Below, piece by piece: positions 1-12,954 of a stretch of DNA of 64,000 bases. The notes beneath the pieces were generated by a model, which saw nothing but the letters and a program-made list of their open reading frames with translations, was not told where the DNA came from and searched no databases. This stretch comes from Bugula neritina (taxonomy: Eukaryota; Bryozoa; Gymnolaemata; Cheilostomatida; Bugulidae), in the NCBI GenBank assembly GCA_964035545.1, contig OZ037766.1, forward strand, positions 1,669,501 through 1,733,500, read 5' to 3'. A program made the position numbers and the translations under genes. The first letter of the stretch is position 1; every line of letters begins with the position of its first letter.

Positions 1-865
1 GTGACTGCTTGTTCACAGAATCCACAGTCTATACTTTGCATGAGTCACTACTCTGTTTACTATAACATGTAGTTATAGATATATAGTTTAATATAGATGT
101 AGTTATATATGTAGAGTGTATGTAATCTAATATAGGTATAGAACAAATTTAGAAGATATAATTTAATATTTATATAGAATATATTTAGAATGTAGATTTA
201 AATGCAGAATCAATATTAGATATATAATAATTTTAAATATAAAGTAAGAGTATTTAAATTAAGTATTAATAATTGTATCATGTATATTCAGAATATATAA
301 TGCATTTAGAATATATGAAAAGTATAGATACATAATATCTGTATAACATATAATTTATAAATATAGATTTAAAAGCTAATACAGTGTAGTATGGCAATGC
401 CTTTGTGTAATGTTTTCATATTTTGTTTATTGTGCCTTCATTACTTATTGTATTATCTAAACCTTACATTATATTTAATGGTATACAATAGTTTAATATG
501 TATTAGATTATATTACATATAATATAAATAAACATGGAACATAATATTCTATAAAATTTTGCAATGCATTAGCATCCTCAGCTTAAGTTTTAAAATAGTA
601 CGTTTATAAAATTCGTTGTTGCATGAATATCATGACGAATATGTAGATGTATTATATATAATATAACTAAGTGAAGTATAATCACTCTATGATATTATAT
701 ATAGCTGTAGGTGTGTCAGCTGCAGATATAGAATATGCTAATGTTGTAGCCATAGAAGTTTATATGCTATATTACAACACGACACGATATATGATGTTAT
801 ATTATAACATGATGTAATGATACGACACGATATAATACAATACGATATGATGCATGTTCCTACAG
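1..865 (+). other. Intron of the sodium channel gene (5' part of window)
   Basis: Very AT-rich DNA with no recognisable exon. It ends in the acceptor CCTACAG before the exon at 866, which begins with the last two bases of a split codon. The previous exon is off the window. Nothing else seen. Confidence 0.6.
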
Positions 866-3800
866 ATCCTTCCACTGAGCACGCACTGGAGGAAGAGAAT
901 ACAGAAGAGAAAGACGCAGAAGCTCTGGTAACAGAAGACGGCACAGTGAACCTTCCGGACTGTTGCTGCTTAGTCTGTCATTCGTATGTTTAGTCGTCTA
1001 GTACTACATGGGAACTGTATTATATATATATTGTATTATATACTGTATTATATACTGTATACTCTGTATTATATACTGTATACTCTGTATTATATACTGT
1101 ATACTGTGTTATATACTGTATACTGTGTTATATACTGTATTATATACTTTATGCGGTATCATGTATACTGTATACTCTGTATTATATACTGTATACTGTA
1201 TTATATACACACTGTAGCTGTATAACATTAGAACTGTAGTAGTGTTACATATAACCTATATTAGTATCACAGGCAAGCCTTACCTGTAACATATGCTGCC
1301 ATTACAGCAAACCACACCTTGACAACTGCTGTTCACCTCTCTGGACGCGCCACAGAGAACTCTGGGCCAAAGTTGTGTCTCATCCTGTGTTTGACGGATT
1401 CATTATGTTCTTGATCGCCGCAAGTAGCATCACTTTATGCTTCGAGGTGAATAATGAATTGTGTCAAGGTCAAACTGTGTGTATGTCAAGGTCAAACTGT
1501 GTGTATGTCAAAGTGACCAGCTGTTCTCCATGACCCTTTAGTTATCACGTAACGATAATAAGTTGTTGTGGGCAGGGAATGTTAAAGGATATATGAAACA
1601 TATGATAAAATTTGTTAAAGAACTTTTGTGTTGATTGGGTAAATTATTGTAATGAGATGTATGATTGGTCACTTCAATAGGGAGTTTATCTGCACGAGAA
1701 TCAGGCTCTGCTGGAGACCCTCAACTTCCTCAACATTGTGTTTGCCATTCTCTTCTTCATAGAGATGATCCTCAAGTGGCTGGCTCTCGGGTTCAAGAAA
1801 TACTTCACCAGTTTCTGGACCCTTCTAGACTTCATCATCGTCAATGTAAGTTTCACCCTGAACTCTCAGATGTATAGTGGTAACTATGGTAACTGTAATA
1901 GTTATGATAACTATGATAACTAGAATAGCTGTGGTATCTATGGTAACTATGGTAACTACGGTAACAATGGTAACTATGGTAACTATGGTAACTACGGTAA
2001 CAATGGTAACTATGGTAACTACGGTAACTATGGTAACTACGGTAACAACGGTAACTATGGTAACTGCGGTAACTATGGTAGTGTAAGTTACTCACACTTA
2101 CCTCTCTGTGTTATAGGTAGCCATTATTGACATTCTTGCTGGATTTGGAGGTTTTAACGCTCTCGGACCTTTCAAGATTCTCCGTGTTCTGCGAGCCCTT
2201 CGACCTCTGCGTGCCGTTTCAAGATGGCAGAACATGAAGGTATATCTACATCTACTACTAGAACTACTATCCATATACTATTATTCAACTACTATCTATA
2301 TATTCTACTAGCACTATCTATATATTCTACTGGCACTGTCTATGTATTCTACTTCTACTATCTATATATTCTACTAGCACTATCTATATATTCTACTGAC
2401 ACTGTCTATATATTATACTACTATTATCTATATATTGTACTAGTATTATCTATATATATTGTACTTACTAATTATTTCATTCTATAGATTGTTGTGAATG
2501 CACTGATATTTGCCATGCCAGCCATTGGTAACGTGTTTGTCGTCATTATGGTGTTCTGGCTCATATTTGCCATCATGGGTGTCCAGAACTTCAGAGGTGT
2601 CTTCTACTCTTGCTCTTACAACGACTCCAAGGTAGTTCTTTTATTCATTGGTATACTTTCATTTGGTTTTATGTGCTTAGATGAATAACAAAGTAATTGG
2701 TCCATATGGCCCTAGCATGTTGGCAGGTTGACTAACACTTATAAATTGTTCAATTCAATTTTTAATCTTAAAGCCAATATAAAATAATAAAAAACCAATC
2801 AAGTTGCTATTAGAACTTTATTCCCTTTTCTCTCAGTACAACTGACAACTGTTTGCAGGTGACGGCATCAAAGACGTCAGCAGACTTTGCGTGGGCGTGT
2901 GACATCGACCAGCTGAATGCTTTACCCGGGCCAGTGGAGGATTTTCTAGACTATCACAACTTTGACAATTTTGGAGACCCTTCCTATAACGGAACCAACG
3001 CTTGGCCAACCGACCTGTCCGTGTGTACAGACAATCCTGTGTTAGTCAACCTCTCCTGGGCCGGCTTGTGTGAAAGGTTGGGTGGGGAATGGTCGCGTCC
3101 CCTAGTGCACTATGACGACGTATTTCGTGCCTACTTAGCCTTAGTGCAAGTTGCGACTTTTGAAGGCTGGATGGAAGTGATGGATGCTTCTATTGATGCC
3201 CCGCTAATTGTATGTTTGTTGTTTAAAGTTCTTGACTCTAAGTAAAACTATTAGTAAATAGTTATCAATAGTAGAATGTATTCAGATCGGTTTAAATTTT
3301 TCTTCTGTGTTTTTGTGACAGTCTTGGAGTTTTTTTTTTAACATGGCTGTCAGTTTTTAGGGTGGAATTTGAGATCATCAAGTTGATTATTATAGACTCT
3401 AAACATGTTTTTTTCACTCAGCTTTTGTAACTAGTACATCACATGATACAATATCACGTTATATATCATATATTGTAGCCATACGTATTATTTATGTGTT
3501 GACAGATTGGTGGGCAGGGTTTCCGGGAAAGCCGGCTCTACTGGTACCTTTACTTCGTATCATTCATCATTGTCGGAGCTTTCTTCACTCTGAATCTCAT
3601 TATTGGTGTGATTATCGACAACTTCAACGTCTTGAAGAAGAAGGTCTGTATACCATAGAGATCATTGCTCTTTTGCAATAAACTCTAAATATGTTGAAAC
3701 TTAATTGTTTGTGAGAGATTATAGCTGACAAGTTAGTTATTATTTTTTCCTTTATGTTGGATTGTAATAAATTTATGTGACTGAAGATATCAATGTATCT

Positions 3801-6800
3801 TTCTGTGGAATAGTATGACGGGAGTTATTTGGCGGCTTTTCTAACGACCAATCAAAGACATTATTACAACACATTGAAAAAGCTGGGCAACAAGAAGCCT
3901 CAGAAAACCATCAGGAGACCCAAGGTGAGACAACTCTCGCTTACTTGCTGACTATGTCACTTTGTATTATATTACATTGTATTATAATATTATATCTATA
4001 TACCTTGTATTATACTGTATTATGTTTTCTTATATTATACTATATTGTATTGTGCTACATTATATTGTATTATACTGTAGTGTGTTATATTATATTGCAA
4101 TATAGTTATTATGTTACACTATACAGTATTTTATGCTATTTATTATACTGTGCTACATTATGTTGCATTATATTATGCTATTTTATATTTTGTTTCATTG
4201 CTGTGCTTACAATTAGTATGTATACGCATGCTATTTCACCCACGATACTAATTATTCTCATGTTGCGTATTATTCCTGTTCCAGAACAAGTTCCAGGCGT
4301 TCTTCTACGACATTGCCGTCAACACCAGGTTCGAGATAGCTATAACCTTCATCATCTTCTTGAACATGATTATCATGACTCTAGCCTATTTGCCCGCCCC
4401 TGAAACTAAGAAGGGAAATCTTATAGATGGTGTCTATGTTTTGACAGACGAGAACAAAGCCAAAGTAAGTTCCCAGTTTATTACATTATTATATTACCAT
4501 ATTATATTATACTATCATATGGTATTATATCATAATATTATATTATTATACATTGTTATAATTATAATATTATATTATTATATGTTATTATAATTATTAT
4601 AATATTATATGTTATTATATTATAATATTATATTATTATACATTGTTATAATTATAATATTATATTATTATATGATATTATATTATATTATTATATTATA
4701 TTATAATCTTATGTTATATGATACTTCTCAAATATGTAGAATACTGCATAGCATTTTGAAAAAATATAAATATTTATGCTGTTAGCAACATATGTAATTT
4801 AGAACTTCCATATTGCTATGATAGCTCTGACACCATTAGTTATGGTGTTTCTTCAAAGTAGTGATTGTAGCAGTTGTCCACCCTAATAATCCTTGTGCTT
4901 CGCTATGTGGTAGTTGTCTGCCCTTAGACTGGTACAAGGCACTAATAATATACTAGTTGTCTTCACACAAACTAATAGTTGTTTGTCCTTACTTGAAACT
5001 TTAGCTGCCAATTCTCTGTTCTACTCTAAATTCCACACTACCTCTTCTCGTTGCAGTTGAAGACTCACGAACAGATGACGGAAGTCACCGAATACATCAA
5101 CCTCGGCTTCACCATCATCTTTATCATTGAGGCTATCATTAAGATCATCGGCTTGCGTTTCCACTACTTCAGGAGGGCGTGGAACGTGTTCGACTTCATA
5201 GTCGTAGCCCTGTCTATCGTAGGTAGGTTGGCTGATTCAAATCATAAATTTCTTCTTCATTGTTGAAAACTTTCAGTTTTACGGAGGAGACAAACCTTAA
5301 TATTCCTAGAGCTCGTAAGCTGATTGTAGAAAGCAAGAGAGAGATATTGCTGTCATTCAAAAAGCAAAATAATGCATCAAATGTGTCATCTACTTATGTA
5401 TTTAAAGTCTTCGTCTAGTTAGTATAAAAAGTCTTCCTAAGCAAAAATATTCATGTAGAAATACTTGTTTTACTTTAAGAAGCCCAGTGCATGTGTTAGT
5501 GTGAAGTCATACGAACACATCATGTAAGAGTGTATATTTTATATGCAGACGTCTACAGCTTCTTCGATTCTCGATTTGGAAAAAATCCTAGTAAGACTTT
5601 TTTATGGAGATTTTTTATATTTTAGCTATTCCACTTTGTTTCTATGCACTGGTTCCATTATTCTATACAATCACAGGGTCACTTGATTGCTATTATTATT
5701 AGTTAATTATATTATTATCATTATTTTTATTTAATTCTATTACTTATACTTTATATCAGCACCAACTTTCATTTTTAGATTTCCTCTTGCTGGCTGGTAG
5801 GCATATTGCATGAGAACTTTAACTTTTATATTAGAACATGTTCCACGTTCCCAATCTTCCTTCTCACAACCAATAATGTGACTCTCAGTCTAAGTTTTTT
5901 CTCTGTATCCACGGTGTCATCACTTTGTAAAGAGATTTAATGGACCGGTTGTGTTTTTGTCTCACTGTCTACTTTTTACTAGATATCAGTGTTTGTATGC
6001 TACCGGCAATGGCTGTATGCTGGATGGTCCAAATCGTTTTTAAATCAACTTGATAATGTGATGAGATATCGGTTCATTTCAAGTAGCTCAGCAATCATAC
6101 TTGAACTTCAAAATATAATTCTCTTCACTATAAACTTGAGCAGAGTTATAATAAATATTACTATAATAAATGTTATCTTTTTACTATGAGATGGAAAATT
6201 TAACTCGGCATGAAATTTTAATCCCCTCTGATGCCTCTTGTCCAAATAGAAGCCATTTATTTAAAAAAAGAGGTGACAACACCTAAATAGTTTAGAATAC
6301 TCATTAGAATATCTGCTTGGTGGTCAGCACATGCTCTCTTCTATTAATTAAAGATTTTAACTTAAAACTAGGCATAAATAATCTAAAGCTCGTTTTTAAA
6401 AAAAGTAATATCTAAAGACATAAAGATTGGCCACACGGTAACTCAAGCAGTTAGTTTTGCTGTTCAAATTAATTTCTATTTCAATAAAATATCGAGCTAA
6501 GCAGTATCAAGTTGGTTTGAAAAAGATCAAAATTGTGGTATGCCAGTGCTAGTTCTACATGAGGTGTAATAATCATCTTCTACAGTCTCTATCCTATATT
6601 TCAGGTTTCATCTTGGTACGAATGTTTGAAGGAGATTTATTCATCTCACCAACTTTATTGCGAGTGGTGCGAGTGTTCAGAATTGGAAGAGTATTGCGTC
6701 TCGTCAAAGCTGCCAAAGGAATCCGTAAACTCCTCTTCTCCCTCATAATATCGCTGCCAGCACTCTTTAACATCGCCATCCTCCTATTCATCTTCATGTT

Positions 6801-7842
6801 TATATTTGCCGTCATGGGAACTACGCTGTTCTCTCGTGTGCGACACGTCGGGTCCTTGACCGACACCGTCAACTTTGACACGTTCCCCAACAGCATGGTC
6901 CTACTGTTCCGTCTCTCTACGTCTGCTGGCTGGAACGACGTCTTAGAACCACTGCAGGATTCGGCTAGTGGCTGCAACAAGACCCACTATGTGGATACGC
7001 TGGGGGTGCCTCAGGCTCAGGGTCAAGGTAATTGTGGTAACGAGTTCCTCGCTTGTATCTTCCTTATTCTCTACTTGCTGCTCAGTTTCATGATCATCAT
7101 CAACATGTACATTGCCGTTATTCTCGAGAATTTTGCTCAGGCACACGAACAGGAAGAGATCGGTATACGCGAGGATGACCTTGACATGTTCTATGTAATC
7201 TGGGAGAAATACGACCCCCTCGCTACCCAGTACATTAAACTCGAGAGCTTATCAGACTTTTTAGCAGAACTTGAAGATCCGTTGGGTGTGCCTAAGCCCA
7301 ACGGCATGGCGGTAGTAGCTTTCAACTTGCCTATAGTGGAGGGCGACAGGATACACTGTCTAGACGTGCTGATGGCCCTCGTACGACGTGTGCTCCACAC
7401 CACGGAGGAGGACAGCACCAACATGAGTAAGGAACACAAAGAAGCCAATGAAAAACTAAAATCTCAAATCGCTGACAAATATAGAGCAGCGTTTCCACAG
7501 CGACAGCGTATAACCGTGCTGTCGACGACCATGCAGCGCAAGAAAGAAGATGTGGCAGCGAAGACGTTACAACGAGCTTGGCGCAAACACAGAATGAAAC
7601 AGAATATTCTGAGAATAAAGGAGTTGGCGCTAGACGCCAGTCAGAGAGACAGTTTATCTCGTAGACTCAGCGATACGTTTGGGTCAGTAAGATCACGTAT
7701 TGGAAGTGCTTTAAGTAAATTCTCTCGTAGAAACTCTGCCCGGAGTATTCAAAGTATAGACTCTCAAACCTTGAACGTTCCTCCTGAACTTCAAGGTAAT
7801 AGACTGAGTCCTAATATGAATCGGCGAAGTCCACGATCCTAA
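866..7842 (+). CDS. NaV2-type voltage-gated sodium channel alpha subunit (3' part, domains III-IV and C-terminus)
   Basis: Pore-forming voltage-gated cation channel of the plasma membrane. Exons I can join in phase: 866-983, 1308-1446, 1681-1845, 2117-2239, 2488-2631, 2859-3209, 3506-3643, 3814-3924, 4285-4464, 5057-5222, 6605-7842 (about 956 residues). The 5' part (domains I-II) lies outside the window. Seen: domain III S1 ([18 protein letters not shown]), S2-S3, an S4 with regularly spaced Arg ([17 protein letters not shown]), a P-loop ATFEGW, and S6; a III-IV linker; domain IV S1-S3, S4 ([18 protein letters not shown]), P-loop STSAGW and S6; an EF-hand-like region ([15 protein letters not shown]) and an IQ motif ([14 protein letters not shown]). 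Glu in domain III and Ala in domain IV fit the DEEA-type filter of invertebrate NaV2 (DSC1-like) channels rather than DEKA NaV1. The inactivation tripeptide reads AFL where NaV1 has IFM. Domains I-II filter residues are not visible. Confidence 0.95.
1014..1215. repeat. TATACTGTAT-type tandem array in channel intron
   Basis: Variants of TATACTGTATTATATACTG repeat about ten times in the intron between the exons at 866-983 and 1308-1446. The short open frames here are repeat artefacts. Confidence 0.8.
1870..2088. repeat. 9-bp GGTAACTAY array in channel intron
   Basis: GGTAACTAT/GGTAACTAC/GGTAACAAY repeats about 24 times between the domain III S3 exon (ends 1845) and the S4 exon (starts 2117). 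Each unit contains GGTAAC, which resembles a weak 5' splice site. It fills almost the whole intron. Confidence 0.85.
2265..2470. repeat. CTATCTATATATTCTACT array in channel intron
   Basis: Degenerate tandem copies of a unit of about 36 bp (CTATCTATATATTCTACTAG and variants) fill the intron between the exons ending at 2239 and starting at 2488. Confidence 0.75.
3965..4200. repeat. AT-rich ATTATACTGTATTATG-like low-complexity intron
   Basis: Degenerate short repeats of TATTATACTGTATTATG type in the intron between the III-IV linker exon (ends 3924) and the domain IV S1 exon (starts 4285). Confidence 0.6.
4480..4720. repeat. TATTATATTATAAT low-complexity block in channel intron
   Basis: Nearly pure A/T block built of TATTATATTATAATATT variants, just after the donor at 4465. 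It contains many self-complementary stretches. Confidence 0.7.
5223..6604 (+). other. Longest channel intron (between domain IV S3 and S4 exons)
   Basis: A 1.38-kb intron with donor GTAGGT at 5223 and acceptor TATATTTCAG ending at 6604. The split codon G|GT reads Gly and joins LSIV to FILVRMF. No array, ORF or exon of a known family is seen, unlike the other long introns of this gene. Confidence 0.8.
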
Positions 7843-7861
7843 CAGCCAATCAACAGTTAGA

Positions 7862-7926
7862 GTTAGTAGCCGGCCTTCTAGCTTGACCTTGACCTTCTAG
7901 CTTGACCTTTACTTTCTAGCTTGACC
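7862..7926. repeat. CTTCTAGCTTGACCTT short tandem repeat in channel 3' UTR
   Basis: About three and a half copies of CTTCTAGCTTGACCTT lie 20 bp after the stop codon of the channel. Confidence 0.75.
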
Positions 7927-8483
7927 AAAGGCCAACACTTGCAGTGACTATAAGCATCGGTGTGTTGAGTTACACCATGACAGCCTGTGTGTTGGTCCAA
8001 GTGTCTTCCACTAAGCTGTTTGAATCGACTGTTATGTTGTATTTTATTCAATGTATCAAGTATATAAAGACTGTTAAAGTTGCACAATTACAGATACGCA
8101 CAGCTATAGATTTTTCTATGTTACATCGAAGTATTACTAACTAACATTATTGTTACAATTCTTACACATCTTAGCATATTCTAATCTCGTGCACTCTATA
8201 TTACCAAGAGTACCTATAGTTTTCTATGTCAATGACTGTCCATGATTTTATTGGCTGTATGTTTAAGTTATTTATTTATATTTCATCGCGAGGGCGGAGT
8301 TAAGTATTCAGGTCATACAGAAGATACACCATGACATGTATTATATTATATTAGTGTGCGCACGCACGGCTTTCTACTATGCCAAACTAATGAGTTTACT
8401 CGTTTTGCATTGTGCCATCATGTGGCTATTTTTATTATTCTTTGAAACTGATTATTCCCTGATAGCTCGACTGCAATGACAAA

Positions 8484-8489
8484 AATAAA
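8484..8489 (+). terminator. Candidate polyadenylation signal of the channel gene
   Basis: AATAAA on the plus strand, about 640 bp after the stop codon at 7842. It is a possible 3' end of the transcript; no transcript evidence is available. Confidence 0.45.
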
Positions 8490-9297
8490 CTGTACAAAAC
8501 AATTTAACTTACATGTCAGAAAGTAGGGTCTCCTTTGATAGATGTTTCATAATGATAAAATGGAATATAGTATTTCAGCTAAATTCGTCCCTATCAAATA
8601 AGTACCACCTACTTTGACATAAATTTGAGCAAATAGTATTGAATAAAATTGTTCAATATACGGATAAGCATTTTCCCTACTCTATTTAGATTGATGAAAC
8701 TTTGTGAGCCTGACAAAGTTATTAGAAGTCCTCAACTGATGTAAAAAGGCCAATAATTTCTTTGTAAACTAAAGTTTGATAAAATTTAAAGCCCTAGACT
8801 TGGTGTTGGCGATAGTGCAATTGGATTCACAACTCTCATAACAAGCAACTTAAGAGCTGCATTGACTGATAGAACATAGAAATATATATTTTAAATTAAA
8901 ACATTCATAAATCATAATATACTTGCATTGTTATCAGAAATCTTTAGAAAAATTACAGCAATTCAGTGTTTTCGAATGTAAACAAGTGGACCACATAACA
9001 AGAATGTTATTAGGCATATAAATATTCCGACAAATAATTTTTTAAACACAGAAACAATTAGCAATTATTATAAAATTGACAAGAATTTATGTGTAGATGG
9101 AATAATATCATAATATAATGTTACAATAATAAAAATATAATAATATATTGCTATAGAGAGTAGCATAGCACAAACAATCATTACACAAAAGAATATATGA
9201 CAAAATACGATATAAAATACGATAACAATCTGTATAAAGCTATCAGCTTATAGTAACCCTAATCTTGCAGAGATTTAAGTTGAAGGTCATGTAAATG
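8490..9297. other. Space between two convergent genes
   Basis: AT-rich sequence between the channel 3' end and the PAM stop codon. It presumably holds the PAM 3' UTR. I see no ORF of interest, RNA gene or array. Confidence 0.5.
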
Positions 9298-12200
9298 TCA
9301 CGGCCTAACAACGAATGTCTGTTTTTCATTGCTAAGTTCATCTTCATCGTCTGTATACTGATCCTCGTTGGTGGCCAACGGACTGAATCCAACCCTGTCC
9401 CCCCTCTTGGTGCCGCCACTGAAAATGTTCCCCATGTCAAACTTCCCCTGTGATCCTCTCACTTTCTCTGAAATAAAATGAAGAGTAAACAGTGACATAA
9501 AGCAAGCAAACAGCTGGTAACTGAGAGAGATAGATAGTAAATTGAGAGGACAACTTAGAAGAAGCAGAAAATAAATGTTTGATTTGGTCTACCATAAAAT
9601 GCAGATTACAGAATTACGCATCTTTAAAATACTACAAAAAGTCATTTCTGAAGATATAATCTATCAACATGCGACAGTAGAATGACAGGTGCTAGAAATA
9701 GAGGAAGAATAACTCCAACACTATCACAAGTGGTGCAATAACTCCCGGGTGTATATCTTGTATATACTATTACAAGTGGTGCAATAACTCACGGGTGTAT
9801 ATCTTGTATATACTATCAAAAGTTGCGCAATAACTCACGGGTGTATATCTTGTATATGAGAAGGGTGATGAGAATACACGCTATAGGAACTATGAGCATC
9901 ACAGCCACAACTATCGGAACATTCTGGGAGGAAGTGCTGCTTTTCTCTCGGTGGGAGGAGCCCATAAAGTTATGCGTCTGGTGACTGTTCTGTTTCGATT
10001 CGGTTTCTACAGCATATGTGTTATCTATTATACATCTATACTATTATATTACTATACATGCAATCTATTCTATTTCTATATTACTTTATTACTATACATG
10101 TAATCTCTTCTATTTCTCTACTATTACTGAAACATTTACCTGCGCTCATGCTGAACTGATATACGTAAGGGGGAGACAACTGAGCTATATATGCTCTTCT
10201 CCCATCTGAACTCACAGCTACGTCATGCAACACGTGGAATTTCTACAACAGAGACAAAACATACCTCACTTATAACTAGTAGGTGGGAATTGTGCACCCT
10301 TGTTACTGTCAAAGTCGTAATTGATATAATCTAATATTAGTATGGTTCTTTCTAGCTAGTAGATATTCACTAGCGATATTATTATTAGTAATCATAGTTA
10401 ATGTATTCCCCTACAAGCCATCAATTCTCTCCCTCCACATGTCACACAGAACACATAGAGACAGGAAGTGTAGCTGAAGGAACTTACGTCCTCTGCAGGG
10501 GTGAAGGTCCCTCCGAGCTCGGCAGACGTTGCAGAAAAACGGATAAGGTGAAGGTGACCAGAGTCCTTGTCCTGATTGGATGTCACCATAACCATGTCTC
10601 CTGTGATAATTATATAATATAGTATAATATAACTCAGTATTATATAATATAGTACAATATAACTCAGTATTATATAATATAACTCAGTATTATATAATAT
10701 AGTACAATATAACTCAGCATTATATAATATAGTACAATATAACTCAGTATTAAATAATATAGTACAATATAACTCAGTATTATATAATATAGTACAATAT
10801 AACTCAGTATTATATAATATAGTACAATATAACTCAGCATTAAATAATATAGTACAATATAACTCAGTATTATATAATATAGTACAATATAACTCAGTAT
10901 TATATAATATAGTACAATATAACTCAGTATTATATAATATAGTACAATATAACTCAGTATTATATAATATAGTACAATATAACTCAGCATTAAATAATAT
11001 AAACATCTTATATTGTACCATAATACTATACTACATATCATATTACATAATAATATTATAGTTTATCGTCATATTATATAAAATCACAATTTTATACAAC
11101 AATATAATAATATACTATTACTATACCGCATAACAAGAACTAATAAAGTTATATGCAATTAATGTAGTTCCCAAAAATAAGTGAATCCAAATTATTTTAC
11201 AATTACTTGAATTTATAAAATAAAATGAAATAAAATATCGAATCAAAACTTTAAATTTAGTAGAGAATAGAGATATAATGTGTAATTGGCCTATAATAGA
11301 CAATATATATTTTAAAAATGACTATAGACTGAGAGTCATGTAATTACCAGTGTTAGGTCGAGAGGCTATGGCAAACACCCCCTCACTGGCATCATATTCA
11401 TATAGGAACTCAGATTCGGTGTGAAAGCACTGCATCCTGTTGTTATTTCTATCTGCAGCACAGAGCAGGTCTCTGACTTCATCCAGGGCCAGCGAGTGAA
11501 CTATTGTGAACTGGTTGGGGGCGGGCTCTACAGCACACAAATAAGTAACAGATAAAGTATGGGAACACGGCTACACTCAACATGAACATCTACTCTCTAC
11601 AACTCACTCTATAAACTATACTATACTCTCTACAACTCACTCTATATACTATATTATACTCTCTACAACTCACTCTATAAACTCTATTATACTCTATGCT
11701 ATACTAACTGCGTGAGAACAGTCCATAAACAGCCATGGATCCCCACTGGCGCACAAGATGGCCGTCCTTATCAAAACGCATTATTCTGCCGTTGCAGTAG
11801 CCATCTGAGACAAAGAAACCCCCGTCATTCAGCACCGCCACGTCTGTCGGTTTACAGAAATTGGTCTCAGTGCTGCCGGGCTTAAACCGCTGCCCAAGGG
11901 TCAAGGATGGTGTATTTCTATTGGTCGGTGTGAACTTGAAAACCTGTTCAAACACATCTGGTATAGAATCGTATAGTGAATATATTATAATAGTAATATA
12001 TAGTGCATAATATTACTATATAGCATATAGTGGTAATACAAAGCATATAGTAGTAATACAAAGCATATAGTAGTAATATAAAGCATATAGTAGTAATACA
12101 AAGCATATAGTAATAATACAAATCATATAATAATAATACAAAGCATATAGTAATAATACAAATCATATAATAATAATACAAAGCATATAGTAGTAATACA

Positions 12201-12888
12201 AAGCATATAATAATAATACAAATCATATGATAATAATACAAAGCATATAGTAGTGATACAAAGCATATAGTAGTAATACAAAGCATATTTTGTATATAAA
12301 ATAGAGACATAGTGATGTAGCATTAAAACTACCTGATGAAGAGCAACATCTGTAAGCCAAATATTATCATCTTTATCAATTGTGATGCCATGTGGAAGAT
12401 AGAATCTGTAATATACATAGAGAGTATGTTATAATATATGATATACATATAGAGTATGTTATAATATACAATATACATATAGAGTATGTTATAACATATG
12501 ATATACATATAGAATATGTTATAATATACAATATACATATAGAGTATATTATAACATATGATATACATATAGAATATGTTATAATATATGATATACATAT
12601 AGAGTATATATAATATATGATATACATATAGAGTATATATAATATATGTAAGAAACATACATGTTATCTCCCCATGAGTCTATAGCGTTCCCAGAACTGT
12701 TGAACTCCACAAGAGTGTTTTCAGTTATAGCGCCTGAAGATAAATATACTTTATATATACTGTGTGTGTTCATGTGTGCGTGTGTTTACATTATGTTTTT
12801 TATATATTTAATAATACTTACAAACCTATATAACACCAAATCCACTATTATGGTTGCATTATGTTTTACGTTGTGTTTAGCATGTTGG

Positions 12889-12954
<66 letters not shown>

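Noticed and set aside
10398-11041. Minus-strand frames of 207 and 123 codons with YCTILYNTEL repeats
   Set aside because: Produced by the 30-bp array of PAM intron 13; only the piece 10600-10488 is a real exon.
12376-12658. Open frames on both strands around PAM intron 10
   Set aside because: Repeat artefacts of a 30-bp AT-rich unit.
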